Part shown: positions 7,548 through 15,878 of the stretch, piece by piece | How the letters are laid out: each line of letters begins with the position of its first letter | Numbering within the stretch: position 1 is the first letter of the stretch | Assembly: GCA_964451255.1 (NCBI GenBank) | Contig: CAYVHL010000001.1 | Coordinates: forward strand, 868,001 to 932,000 | Reading direction: 5' to 3' | Length of the DNA stretch: 64,000 nt | Source: JAHBTB01 sp964451255 | GTDB taxonomy: Bacteria; Armatimonadota; Fimbriimonadia; Fimbriimonadales; Fimbriimonadaceae | Notes under the pieces: model-generated | Databases searched by the model: none | Told to the model about the DNA's origin: nothing | The model's input: only the letters and a program-made list of their open reading frames with translations | Position numbers and translations under genes: made by a program

Positions 7548-8713
7548 ACTTCCTCCCCTTGGCCAATATCGTGCGATTGCTCCGGAATGTCAATCAGGAC
7601 ATTTGCGCGGGCCATCCCGGTCAACATGTGGGATCCCTGCCCTGTTATGGGTGAGACGACAGGCCCTTCCCGATCTTCAACGAGCGAGCCGGGGACAAAC
7701 TCCCGTCGTCCAGGCTTGTGATCGAGATTTGAGGCGAGTGTAGCCTTGACGCGGAACGGAGCAGGGCAAGAAATCCCCTTTGACGCAAGAATAAAGGGTT
7801 TGACCAAAAGGTGAAAAGTGGCCAGCACCGACAGTGGGTTTCCAGGGAGGCCGAATACGGTAAGGTCACCTTTACGCCCCATATAGGCTGGTTTGCCTGG
7901 CTTGATCGCGATCTTCCAGAACACTTCTTGAACACCTAGCCGCTCAAGCGAGCTTCTCACCACGTCCCGGTCGCCGACGCTGACACCTCCAGTCGTCACG
8001 AGCACGTCGCACCGGCTGATGGCATCACCTAGAACGCCCTGGGTCGACTCCGGATCATCCCCAGTGGTCTCGATAAAGACCGGAGCGATGCCGATGGCCT
8101 GGAGCGCGGCCGCGAGAACGGCGCCGTTAGACTCATAGATAAAACAGTCCTTCAATTCAGAGCCGGGGGAAGCCAACTCTGCCCCCGTCACAACGACGCC
8201 GACCCTTGGCAGGCAATAGACTGGCACGTGGGTCAGCCCCAAGGTGGCCGCGACGCCAATGCCGGCGGCATGCAATGGGGTGCCCGCGGCGAGGGCCACT
8301 GCACCTTCACCCACTTCTTCACCCGCCTTTCGGATGTTTTTCCCCGGTTTGATAGCATTCAGAACCTGGATGTCTCCGCTACTTGACACCACATCTTCCT
8401 GCATGGCTACTGCGGAAACGCGGGGAGGGACGGGCGCGCCGGTGAAGATGCGGGCGCACTCGCCGTCGGCAAGGGCTGGCCCAGGGGGATCACCGGCGCC
8501 CACGGTGCGGACGACCCTCCACTTCCGATCCTGTCCGAACCCGGCGAGGGCGTAGCCGTCGACTGCAGAATTGTCGAAGCGCGGCAAGGGGAAGGGACTG
8601 ACCAGATCCTGTGCCAACACCCGACCGAACGCCTCTTCCAACCTCAGCACTTCTACTTTGGCGGGCCGGGAGAATTCCAAAGCCAAATGCAGGGCCTGGT
8701 CGTAAGAAATCAT
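7529..8713 (-). CDS. moeA: MoeA, molybdopterin molybdenumtransferase
   Basis: A 394-residue protein that inserts molybdate into adenylylated molybdopterin. Family marks are FDNSAVDGYA near residue 46, FTGAPVPP near 90, the MPT-binding segment TTGGVSVGDRD near 240, and GLPGNPLSVLATFHLLVKP. Length and domain order match full-length MoeA. It overlaps moaC-mogA upstream by 4 bases and moaD downstream by 19 bases. Confidence 0.96.
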   Translation of the reverse strand: MISYDQALHLALEFSRPAKVEVLRLEEAFGRVLAQDLVSPFPLPRFDNSAVDGYALAGFGQDRKWRVVRTVGAGDPPGPALADGECARIFTGAPVPPRVSAVAMQEDVVSSSGDIQVLNAIKPGKNIRKAGEEVGEGAVALAAGTPLHAAGIGVAATLGLTHVPVYCLPRVGVVVTGAELASPGSELKDCFIYESNGAVLAAALQAIGIAPVFIETTGDDPESTQGVLGDAISRCDVLVTTGGVSVGDRDVVRSSLERLGVQEVFWKIAIKPGKPAYMGRKGDLTVFGLPGNPLSVLATFHLLVKPFILASKGISCPAPFRVKATLASNLDHKPGRREFVPGSLVEDREGPVVSPITGQGSHMLTGMARANVLIDIPEQSHDIGQGEEVWAVLL

Positions 8714-9612
8714 TTTCCGGTCTCACCGCACTGCGTCGCGTGAAGGATGTACGGGAACAAGGCGTCCAAGGCGTCCTGCGCGGCTCCGGGGGATCCTGGC
8801 AACGTGACGATCAGGGTCGAACCAGCGAGGCCCGCGACCGCCCGGCTGAACATCGCGGTCGGGACACGGTCCATCGAGTAGCCGCGAAAATGTTCTTCGA
8901 CTCCCGGCAACCTGCGGTCCAGCAACGCCGTGACCGCCTCCGGGGTGGTGTCCCGTTCACTCAGTCCGGTTCCGCCTGAAACCAACGCGATGTCCAGGCC
9001 GTCGGCGATCCAGCTTCGGAGAACGGTCTGGATCGCATCCGTGTCGTCGCTCACAATCCGAACCTCGACGAGATCGCCGCCGATCCTTTGCACTCCTTCC
9101 GCAAGAATGGCCCCCGACCGGTCCTCATACTCGCCCCTGGAGGCCCGGTCCGAACAGACCAACACCCCGCACTTCCAGCCCCCGGAGACAAGGTTCCCGA
9201 CATCCGACTTGCCGCCCGTCTTGTCCAACAGCTCGATCCGTTCGATCGCCAGAGCATCGTCAACTGGCTTGAGGAGATCATAGATGTTCAGCGCGGCGGC
9301 GGCCGCGCCGGTCAACGCCTCCATCTCGACGCCCGTCTTGTATATGGCCTTCACTCGAACCGTCGCCTCAATCCGGTCGTCGAACAACGCGAAATCCACG
9401 CCGACCCAGTCCAACGCGACCGAGTGACAATAAGGGATGATCTGGGGGGTGTTCTTGGCCGCCAACACTGCGGCCACACGTGCCACGGGGCGGGGATCCC
9501 CCTTTGGCGCCCGGTCTTCGTTGATCATCCGGATGGACTCAGGGCAGCATGTCACGACCGCACGGGCGGTAGCGGTCCTCAAGGTCCAGTTCTTTGCCGA
9601 GACGTCTCTCAT
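8710..9612 (-). CDS. MoaC - MogA/MoaB fusion
   Basis: The 300-residue protein joins two Moco enzymes. Residues ~1-140 are MoaC, which forms cyclic pyranopterin monophosphate together with MoaA (KNTPQIIPYCHS, GVEMEALTGA, DKTGGKSD). Residues ~145-300 are a MogA/MoaB-type molybdopterin adenylyltransferase (LVSGGTGLSERDTTPEA, LPGSPGAAQDAL). The two domains act at different steps, so the fusion is likely for co-expression rather than direct channelling. The gene begins 4 bases after the moaA stop and overlaps moeA. Confidence 0.93.
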   Translation of the reverse strand: MRDVSAKNWTLRTATARAVVTCCPESIRMINEDRAPKGDPRPVARVAAVLAAKNTPQIIPYCHSVALDWVGVDFALFDDRIEATVRVKAIYKTGVEMEALTGAAAAALNIYDLLKPVDDALAIERIELLDKTGGKSDVGNLVSGGWKCGVLVCSDRASRGEYEDRSGAILAEGVQRIGGDLVEVRIVSDDTDAIQTVLRSWIADGLDIALVSGGTGLSERDTTPEAVTALLDRRLPGVEEHFRGYSMDRVPTAMFSRAVAGLAGSTLIVTLPGSPGAAQDALDALFPYILHATQCGETGK

Positions 9613-9616
9613 TTTT

Positions 9617-10615
9617 TCAGCCGCCGATCGTGATCATGGGGCGGTCGTTCGACTCGACCAATCGGGTCATAGCGGGATGGCCGGCCCATTTGCCGTCGAG
9701 TTCGACCCTGATCGCTTCCGTGATCTCGTCGTCGGTCGCCCCCGACCGAATGAGGTCGCGGAGGCTCGGCCCCGTCTTACCGAAGAGGCATACCTTCAGG
9801 CGGCCGTCGGACGTCAGCCTCAGGCGATTGCAGCCATCGCAAAAATGCTCCGTCATCGAGGTGATGAAGCCGACGCGGACGGAAGCGTCCTGCACCAAGA
9901 ATTCCTTGGCGACTGCCGAGCTCTCTGTGGGGACGGGTGTCAGACAGAACTCCTTCTCGATGCAGTTGCGCATGTCTGCGTAAGGCATCATCTTCCCCCG
10001 TTTCCAGCCGTTCTCAACAAACGGCATAAACTCGATGAACCGCACTTCTACGGGTCGGTGCCGGAAATGGTGCAGGAACTGGCACAGCTCGTCATCGTTC
10101 ACGTCCGCCATCACGACCACATTGATCTTAACCGAGTCATAGCCCGCCTCAAGAGACGCATCGATCCCATCGAGCACATTGTTGAGTTGGTCGCGGCGTG
10201 TGATTTGGAGGAAGCGCTCCGGATCGAGCGTGTCCAGACTGATATTGACCCCGTCGATGCCGGCAGTGCGAAGGGGTCTGGCAAGAGACCTCATTGCGGC
10301 GCCGTTGGTGGTGAGCAAGAGACGATCGACACCTTCGATCCCTCGCAACCGCTCAACCAGGTCAGGCAGTCCTTTCCTGGTGGTGGGCTCACCTCCTGTC
10401 AGTCGGATCTTGTCCACTCCAAGCTGGGCGAAGAGCCGAGCCAACCGCTCGATCTCCTCGAAGCTGAGGATGTCGGCGCGAGGCATCCATTCCATGTCCT
10501 CGCGCGGCATGCAGTAGGTGCAACGGAAGCCGCACCGATCGGTGATGGAAATCCTCAGATAGTTATGCCGTCGTCCAAATCGGTCGATCAATGGTGCTGG
10601 GTGGACTTGTGACAT
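9617..10615 (-). CDS. moaA: MoaA, GTP 3',8-cyclase (radical SAM)
   Basis: It converts GTP to 3',8-cyclo-GTP, the first step of Moco synthesis. The radical SAM motif CGFRCTYC sits near residue 32, followed by TGGEPTTRK. The second, GTP-binding cluster is CDGCNRLRLTSDGRLKVC near the C-terminus, and the protein ends in the conserved Gly-Gly. I chose the ATG at 10615 (MSQVHPAP) because GAGAGGAG lies just upstream; a longer frame reaches 10699 but has no family support. First gene of the operon moaA, moaC-mogA, moeA, moaD, moaE-moeB. Confidence 0.95.
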   Translation of the reverse strand: MSQVHPAPLIDRFGRRHNYLRISITDRCGFRCTYCMPREDMEWMPRADILSFEEIERLARLFAQLGVDKIRLTGGEPTTRKGLPDLVERLRGIEGVDRLLLTTNGAAMRSLARPLRTAGIDGVNISLDTLDPERFLQITRRDQLNNVLDGIDASLEAGYDSVKINVVVMADVNDDELCQFLHHFRHRPVEVRFIEFMPFVENGWKRGKMMPYADMRNCIEKEFCLTPVPTESSAVAKEFLVQDASVRVGFITSMTEHFCDGCNRLRLTSDGRLKVCLFGKTGPSLRDLIRSGATDDEITEAIRVELDGKWAGHPAMTRLVESNDRPMITIGG

Positions 10616-10725
10616 CGCTCCTCTCTTGATTATCCGCCAAGTCTCCTTTTTCGTCTGAGGACGAGCACCGGACGTCCTGGAGGGTGTCCATTGAATCAAA
10701 GGGCCCCTGACGAGGCTTCTTGGCC

Positions 10726-10768
10726 ATTCTGTTCTGGCATGATGGAAGATACTATGATGATCGTCATA
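10726..10768. promoter_or_regulatory. Candidate Crp/FNR-type operator between moaA operon and ferredoxin-Rieske operon
   Basis: TATGATGATCGTCATA at 10753-10768 fits TATGA-N6-TCATA. It lies in the divergent region between moaA (minus) and the Fe-S subunit gene (plus). On the minus strand a CAGAAT hexamer at 10731-10726 (4 of 6 matches to TATAAT) puts the palindrome centre at -41.5, the class II Crp/FNR position, with a leader of about 105 bases for moaA. I see no good -10 for the plus direction. Confidence 0.6.
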
Positions 10769-10827
10769 GGAGGGCGCGGGAGTCTCCCAGACACCTCAGA
10801 GTCACAGCGGGGTTGTCAGTAGACGAG

Positions 10828-11427
10828 ATGAGCGAGAGGCAGTTCTACATTGACCCAAGCCGGTGCATCGGCTGCAACGCGTGTGTCGCGGCCTGCGCCG
10901 AATGCGACACCCATCCGGGAGTCTCGATGATCCACTTGGAAACCATCGAGCGCAAGGACACGGTGCAGACGACGCCGATCATATGCATGCATTGCGAGGA
11001 ACCTGCCTGTGCGGCCGTCTGTCCGGCCGACGCCATCAAGAGGACGCCGGACGGAGTGGTTCAGAGCTCACTGAAACCACGGTGCATCGGATGCTCCAAC
11101 TGCGTGTTCGCCTGTCCCTTCGGCGTGCCCAAGTATCTGCCTGAGATCGATCAGATGATGAAGTGCGACATGTGCTACGACCGCACATCCGCCGGCAAGA
11201 AGCCGATGTGCGCGACGGTCTGTCCGTCCCAGGCCCTCATGTACGGCACTCCGGAAGAGATCGCCGCGAACCGAAGTGGAACCTCGATCAACGAGTTCAT
11301 CTTTGGCGGTCGGACGATCCGGACCAAGGTCAACCTGATGATGCCTCATGGCACCGTGCGCATGGACGTCAAACGCGACGCAGTCATCCGCAAGACAGAT
11401 CTTATCCAAGAGGCGAGGACAAACTAA
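10828..11427 (+). CDS. DmsB/NrfC-like four-cluster [4Fe-4S] electron-transfer subunit
   Basis: The 199-residue protein carries four cysteine groups: CIGCNACVAAC (residues 13-23), CMHCEEPACAAVC, CIGCSNCVFAC and CDMCYD..CATVC. This is the pattern of electron-transfer subunits partnering Mo-bisMGD enzymes. It probably passes electrons between the membrane subunits and the NasA-like catalytic subunit. There is no signal peptide. I chose ATG 10828 (MSERQFYIDP); a longer frame from 10720 would include the operator region. Its stop overlaps the Rieske start. Confidence 0.88.
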   Translation: MSERQFYIDPSRCIGCNACVAACAECDTHPGVSMIHLETIERKDTVQTTPIICMHCEEPACAAVCPADAIKRTPDGVVQSSLKPRCIGCSNCVFACPFGVPKYLPEIDQMMKCDMCYDRTSAGKKPMCATVCPSQALMYGTPEEIAANRSGTSINEFIFGGRTIRTKVNLMMPHGTVRMDVKRDAVIRKTDLIQEARTN

Positions 11428-11921
11428 TGGATTCACAAGTCAAACGCGACTTCCCCATCGATTGGGAGGATGACCAATACGTCAGCAGGCGTGAATTCTT
11501 CAAGTTTGTCACTCTTGCGAGCGGCGGGCTGGCGGCGGGCTCGGCGGCCTTGGCCGCCTTGTCCAAAGTGCCAAGGGCAGGAATTCATTTCGAGCCTGCA
11601 CCCGTCGCCCGGGTCGCAGACCTCCAGCCAGGAAAATCGCTGGCCTTCAGCTATCCGCGTCCAAGCGACCTGTGTCTCTTGGTTCAAAAGCCAAACGGCG
11701 AATATATCGCCTTCACCCGCCGGTGCACACATCTGTCCTGCCCTGTCGATTACCAGCCTGAGCACAACCGTCTCTACTGCCCCTGCCACAACGGCGCGTT
11801 CTCAGTCGACGACGGAAGGGTGTTGCAAGGTCCGCCGCCACACCCCCTGCCTCAGGTGACTGTGGAGGTTCGTGGTGATGCAATCTGGGCGACCGGAGTG
11901 AAGCGGGGGGACGAGCATTGA
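11427..11921 (+). CDS. Rieske [2Fe-2S] protein with twin-arginine membrane anchor
   Basis: A 164-residue protein. An N-terminal SRREFFKFVTLASGG segment (about residues 20-34) followed by a hydrophobic stretch suggests a Tat-type anchor. The Rieske boxes are CTHLSC (100-105) and CPCHNG (118-123). Both disulfide-forming Cys residues are present, as in bc1-type high-potential Rieske proteins. It lies between the Fe-S subunit gene and a two-helix membrane protein, overlapping both, so it is likely a subunit of the same oxidoreductase. A Rieske subunit would suit quinol or cytochrome as electron donor. Confidence 0.88.
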   Translation: MDSQVKRDFPIDWEDDQYVSRREFFKFVTLASGGLAAGSAALAALSKVPRAGIHFEPAPVARVADLQPGKSLAFSYPRPSDLCLLVQKPNGEYIAFTRRCTHLSCPVDYQPEHNRLYCPCHNGAFSVDDGRVLQGPPPHPLPQVTVEVRGDAIWATGVKRGDEH

Positions 11922-12151
11922 AGCCGTCCACTTTGCTTCGACGCCGACAAAAGTCGGTGGTGTTCGCCTCCTTGCTCCTGTTCATCCTTGTCTTGATATT
12001 GATCCAGCTGTGGCTCTTTGTCTCCGTCCTGGAGAATCTCATTGGGGGCGACGAGCAGATGGCTGTCCCGGCGGCCATCGCCTCCTTGGTCATCCTCGGC
12101 GTCAACTGGTGGATGCTGCGCGGCATTCTCTATATGGAGAAAAGCGACTAA
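11918..12151 (+). CDS. Small two-helix membrane protein of the nitrate reductase cluster
   Basis: The 77-residue protein has a basic N-terminus (MKPSTLLRRRQK) and two strongly hydrophobic segments, at about residues 14-38 and 49-70. It overlaps the Rieske gene by 4 bases, which argues for a co-translated partner such as a membrane anchor. I do not recognise a characterised family; no metal or heme ligands stand out. Confidence 0.7.
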   Translation: MKPSTLLRRRQKSVVFASLLLFILVLILIQLWLFVSVLENLIGGDEQMAVPAAIASLVILGVNWWMLRGILYMEKSD

Positions 12152-12194
12152 TCGGAGCGTGACCAAGGGGTCTTGACTGGCGTGTTCGCCGCCC

Positions 12195-12980
12195 TCATGT
12201 GCTCTCTGGGGACGGCGAGATCCATCTTGCGAGGGCCAGTACGACCAGTGAGACGGCCAAGAGCACGACCGAGAGCGCGATGGCGTCATCAAGGTCGGTT
12301 TCGAAGCTCGCGTAAATGGCGAGCGGCATTGTCTGCGTCCTCCCGATGAAATTGCCCGCGAACATGAGGGTCGCTCCGAATTCGCCGACGGAGCGCGCCC
12401 AACCGAGCAACAATCCGGCGAGTATCGCGCTGCGGCACTGGGGAAGGTGAATCCAGACCGCCATTTGGGTGGCCGACGCCCCATCGATCGCACCTGCAGA
12501 AAGTGTGTCGGGGTCGACGCGGCGAAGCCCCTCCACCGTGCTTCGAACAAAGTAGGGCAGGGCGACGAACACCTGCGCGATCACAACTGCGACCGAGGTG
12601 AAGACAATCTGCGCCCCATGCTCGCTCAGCCACCCGCCGGGCCAACCCTGACGACCTAGAGCGGCAAGCAAGGCGATTCCGGCCGCCGCCGGAGGCAAGA
12701 CGATCGGCAGGTCGGACACGACGTCGGCCAATCTTGAAAGCCATGTCTTCCGCCCGGCGATGAAGCATGCCAGCGGAAAGCCTAGCAGGGCCACGATGAC
12801 GACGGCCATCAGCGTCGTCCTGACGCTGAGCAGAATCGCTTCATGGGTCGTGGGCTTGCTCAAGACCAGGGACAAAGCCGCCGGGCTCGATCGGTTTGCC
12901 AAGGCTGCCATCGGCACGATGATCAGCATCAACGCTGGCAAGCCCAGCACAGCCCACAGTGTCGATTCCTTTAGTCTCAC
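12195..12980 (-). CDS. modB: ModB, molybdate ABC transporter permease
   Basis: A 261-residue inner-membrane permease with about five or six hydrophobic segments. The ATPase-contact EAA-type loop is GAIDGASATQMAVWIHLPQC, and GWARSVGEFGATLMFAGN is typical of ModB. It overlaps modA by 4 bases. No modC ATPase gene follows; the cluster stops here, convergent with the small membrane-protein gene. Confidence 0.93.
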   Translation of the reverse strand: MRLKESTLWAVLGLPALMLIIVPMAALANRSSPAALSLVLSKPTTHEAILLSVRTTLMAVVIVALLGFPLACFIAGRKTWLSRLADVVSDLPIVLPPAAAGIALLAALGRQGWPGGWLSEHGAQIVFTSVAVVIAQVFVALPYFVRSTVEGLRRVDPDTLSAGAIDGASATQMAVWIHLPQCRSAILAGLLLGWARSVGEFGATLMFAGNFIGRTQTMPLAIYASFETDLDDAIALSVVLLAVSLVVLALARWISPSPEST

Positions 12981-13729
12981 TTCAGCGGCCGGAACCCATA
13001 CTTCGCCAACAACGCCTGCCCCTTCCTGCCTAGGACATAGTCAGCAAACATCCTTGCCGACTCGGGGTTCTCAGAGCCCTTGGGCACAGCAAGATAGTAC
13101 ACGGCCCTCACGTTCCATTCCTTGGGAAGAACCCTGGTTGTCGCTTTCTTGACCCTCAACGCGTCGCTGGTATAAACAAATCCAGCGTCCACCTCGTCCA
13201 TCTCCACTCGGGACAGAACGGCCGAGACGTTGGTTTCTTGGGACACGACGTTTTCCTCGACCCTGGCAAGCCAGGGAGCGCCGAGCTTGGCAGAGGCCAG
13301 ATGGAGCATCTCACGCGTATAGGCTCCCACCGGGACACTGTTGCCCGCCATCGAAATCTTGACGTTCTTCTTACCAAGGTCGGCGAGCCCCTTGATCCTG
13401 GGGGCCGCTGATCGGGAGACGATCAGAGCCAACTCGTTGGCGACAAATGGTCTGACCTGCCCCTCATCGACCATCATTGACTGCACAACGACGTCCATCT
13501 GTGACAGGTCGGCGCTCAGGAAGACGTCGGCGGGAGCCCCAAGGTTGATCTGAGCCGCCAACTGCTGAGAGCCGGCGTAACTGATTTGGAGCCGTACGGA
13601 GTTGTACTCACCCTCAAAATCTCGGGCGATCTCAGTGAGAGGTGCCGTCAGTGAAGCGGCGGCCAAGACAATCAGGTCGGTCTTCGGCGCCTGGAGCGAT
13701 GCAATGGCGAGACACAGGGCAAAGATCAT
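12977..13729 (-). CDS. modA: ModA, molybdate-binding periplasmic protein
   Basis: A 250-residue solute-binding protein with a signal peptide (MIFALCLAIASLQAP). Family marks are LAAASLTAPLTEIA with the substrate-contacting Ser, SYAGSQQLAAQI, GAPADVFLSAD, and VDAGFVYTSDA. It delivers molybdate to ModB. It lies 87 bases downstream of the NarI-like gene on the same strand and is probably co-transcribed from the promoter region near 15.2 kb. Confidence 0.94.
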   Translation of the reverse strand: MIFALCLAIASLQAPKTDLIVLAAASLTAPLTEIARDFEGEYNSVRLQISYAGSQQLAAQINLGAPADVFLSADLSQMDVVVQSMMVDEGQVRPFVANELALIVSRSAAPRIKGLADLGKKNVKISMAGNSVPVGAYTREMLHLASAKLGAPWLARVEENVVSQETNVSAVLSRVEMDEVDAGFVYTSDALRVKKATTRVLPKEWNVRAVYYLAVPKGSENPESARMFADYVLGRKGQALLAKYGFRPLK

Positions 13730-13816
13730 GCCGCCGAGCCCCGCTGCAAACCGGAGAGTGCATCAACCGTTGTTCCAGTATCGACGAGGTCTAGGGGCCG
13801 CGCTTCCCTGAGCTCA

Positions 13817-14848
13817 TCAACCAACATATGGTATGCCATCGATGGCAGCGGCCTGGTTCAGCGCGATCAGCTTCCGCTTCTCCAGCGGGGAGAGATTCTG
13901 GTGGTCACCAAAATCCATTCCGACCTCCTTCATGACGGCGACAAGATCGTCGTGATGCATCTGTGATTCGTACGGAACGCCCGATCGGATGCAAAGCGCC
14001 CGTGCGTCTGTCGCCGCCGCCTCCTTGTAATAGGCGACCCCCAGATGGGCGGTGCGCTGAATGACATGGAAGAGCTTGCCAAATGGCATGTACAGCAACA
14101 GGACGACGACGGTGAAGGCATGGAGTAGGGATAAGAACTGGAAATTGGAGCCTTCCATCAGGCGGTAGCTCGCGGTGAGCATCAGTCCCGTCACAGAGAC
14201 AGAAAATAGGAGAAAGAGCGGGATCAGGTCACTCTCAAGGGACTGGACCGCCTGCGCACCGTGCTCAAAGATGCGGCGGTGCATCGCCAGACCCACACCG
14301 GCCAGCACGAAGACCGCGCTGAAGTTGAGGCCGTTGAAGAACAGAAAAGCGAGGAGGCTGTCCGTGGGGAAGCTGAACTGCTTCAATCCCATGACTTCGA
14401 CGACGTAATCGACCCCGTTCGGCGCGATACCGAACTGCACCCAGCCCCAACTCAACGGAAATGTAATGGCGAATGCCAGAAGGCACCCCCAGGCAAGGCA
14501 GAGGTGGGCCATCCACCGGGTCTGGCTTCGCTTTTCGATGAATTTCTGGGCGACAATGTTATTCCAGAGCAGGATGATGAACTTGCCCACGTTCCGCACT
14601 AACGCCTTCGGCTTCAGAAACAGGGCCCAACCCGCTTTGAAATATCGCCAAGTGGGCGGACGTTGGATCCACATGAGGTAGCGATAGACGATGGCGAAGG
14701 CGGCGAAGACCGTGGCGGCCGCATAGGCGGCCAAAGGACGGTCGAACCGGTCGAACATCCCTGAGCCAAAGTAGATACCGGCAATGACCAGCAAAGCGGC
14801 GACCACCCCGCCAAAGAAGGCGATCTGAGTGCTGCGACGGTCATTCAT
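13817..14848 (-). CDS. NarI/HdrE-like cytochrome b-type membrane subunit
   Basis: The 343-residue protein has six or so hydrophobic segments and a soluble C-terminal tail of about 60 residues. Candidate heme-b histidines lie in RWMAHLCLAWG, GLAMHRRIF, SLLHAFTV and GKLFHVIQR, as in NarI-type quinol oxidases. It is the best candidate for the quinol-oxidising anchor of the reductase encoded at 3.6-12.1 kb, although it is encoded on a separate transcript. It overlaps the CMD-like gene upstream by 8 bases. The exact family name is uncertain. Confidence 0.7.
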   Translation of the reverse strand: MNDRRSTQIAFFGGVVAALLVIAGIYFGSGMFDRFDRPLAAYAAATVFAAFAIVYRYLMWIQRPPTWRYFKAGWALFLKPKALVRNVGKFIILLWNNIVAQKFIEKRSQTRWMAHLCLAWGCLLAFAITFPLSWGWVQFGIAPNGVDYVVEVMGLKQFSFPTDSLLAFLFFNGLNFSAVFVLAGVGLAMHRRIFEHGAQAVQSLESDLIPLFLLFSVSVTGLMLTASYRLMEGSNFQFLSLLHAFTVVVLLLYMPFGKLFHVIQRTAHLGVAYYKEAAATDARALCIRSGVPYESQMHHDDLVAVMKEVGMDFGDHQNLSPLEKRKLIALNQAAAIDGIPYVG

Positions 14849-15164
14849 TGTTCGAGGAGTCCAACACTTCGTCCGCCCAAGACAGCCCCGCCATCATGTT
14901 GGGAAAGCCGATTGTCGTGGTCGCTTGTAAAATGGTGTGGCGGATCTCCGCCGGTGTCGCGCCTGCGGCAAGGGCCTTTCGAACCTGGCTCCGGGTACCG
15001 CCCTCTTGGCCCGCACCCACAGAAATCCCGATCTTCACCAGTGCGCGGACTTTGGAGTCGAGCGGTCCTGCTACCGCCACTGCCTCACCCAGACTGCGGT
15101 ATGCCGCTCCAATATCCGGGTTGGTCTCCATGAAGACTTCAAATCGTCTGGGGAGCTTATCCAT
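14841..15164 (-). CDS. Carboxymuconolactone decarboxylase (CMD/AhpD)-like small protein without cysteines
   Basis: The 107-residue protein has the CMD fold signature DSKVRALVKIGISVGAGQEG followed by RKALAAGATPAEIRHTI. The CxxC redox motif of AhpD-type members is absent, and the protein has no cysteine at all, so a peroxidase-reductant role is unlikely. Its role in a nitrate/molybdenum cluster is unknown. It is the first gene of a minus-strand unit with the NarI-like subunit, modA and modB, facing mobA across a shared operator. Confidence 0.82.
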   Translation of the reverse strand: MDKLPRRFEVFMETNPDIGAAYRSLGEAVAVAGPLDSKVRALVKIGISVGAGQEGGTRSQVRKALAAGATPAEIRHTILQATTTIGFPNMMAGLSWADEVLDSSNNE

Positions 15165-15205
15165 CCTGTTTATTCCAAAGCCTTGCCCAGTATAGTGCCG
15201 CCGTC

Positions 15206-15248
15206 TATGACGATGGTCATATTTGCTCTGTGACGGGTGCGATATACA
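15206..15248 (+). promoter_or_regulatory. Crp/FNR-type operator and class II promoter of mobA; shared with the divergent CMD-narI-like unit
   Basis: TATGACGATGGTCATA at 15206-15221 is a perfect TATGAC-N4-GTCATA palindrome. TATACA at 15243-15248 is a good -10 for mobA and places the palindrome centre at exactly -41.5. The predicted start is about three bases before the mobA ATG, which rules out an earlier in-frame ATG at 15237. On the minus strand a TATACT at 15194-15189 is closer (centre near -31.5), so the effect on the divergent unit may differ. Confidence 0.65.
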
Positions 15249-15257
15249 TGGGATCGC

Positions 15258-15818
15258 ATGGTCATCGAAGGACTGGTCTTGACTGGCGGCGCGGGTCGGC
15301 GCATGGGCTCGGAGAAGGCCCTCCTCACGGTACAGGGTGAGTCAGTCGCACAGCGGACGGCCCGCCAACTCGCTGGTGAATGCGGGCGCGTGACGATCCT
15401 CGGACGGACTCCGCTGTCGCCCTACGACTTCCTCGAGGATCAGGAGGAGTTCGCAGGCCCGTTGAGCGCGCTCGCGAGGTTTGATCCAATTGCTGACACC
15501 GTCTTTGTCGCCTCCTGCGACATGCCACGGTTTGACGGGCGACTCGTTCCGTTTCTTCTTTCTTTGATCGAAGGGGCGGATGCGGTGGTGCCCGTCTTGG
15601 GGGATCGAATGCAACCGCTCTGCGCCCTCTATTCGGCGAGGTTGTGGGAAGGGCTGCCCGCCAGAGTGTCCGGGGGGGAACAGAGGATGCTCGGCTGGCT
15701 GGACACCATGACGTGTCGACAGGTCACGGCTCATGACTTCACCGGTGCCGGAATCGACCCTCTCTCTGTGAAGGGAGCGAACACTCCCGAAGAGTGGCGA
15801 CGGCTCGCACCACAGTAG
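15258..15818 (+). CDS. mobA: MobA, molybdenum cofactor guanylyltransferase
   Basis: The 186-residue enzyme attaches GMP to Mo-molybdopterin to make the bis-MGD cofactor needed by the NasA-like enzyme. It has the nucleotide-binding start GLVLTGGAGRRMGSEKALL, then CDMPRFDGRLVPFLL and PVLGDRMQPLCALYS. I chose ATG 15258 (MVIEGLVL) because it fits the family start and the predicted promoter; a 7-residue longer frame begins at 15237. Confidence 0.94.
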   Translation: MVIEGLVLTGGAGRRMGSEKALLTVQGESVAQRTARQLAGECGRVTILGRTPLSPYDFLEDQEEFAGPLSALARFDPIADTVFVASCDMPRFDGRLVPFLLSLIEGADAVVPVLGDRMQPLCALYSARLWEGLPARVSGGEQRMLGWLDTMTCRQVTAHDFTGAGIDPLSVKGANTPEEWRRLAPQ

Positions 15819-15878
15819 TGTCGGCCGGTTGTCCGTGCCATGGGCTATGAACTGCCGTTGTCCCATGAAGAGCCAGGG

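Noticed and set aside
10720..10827. Longer N-terminus for the ferredoxin-type subunit
   Set aside because: It would translate the operator palindrome and gives residues unlike any ferredoxin start; MSERQFYIDP fits the family.
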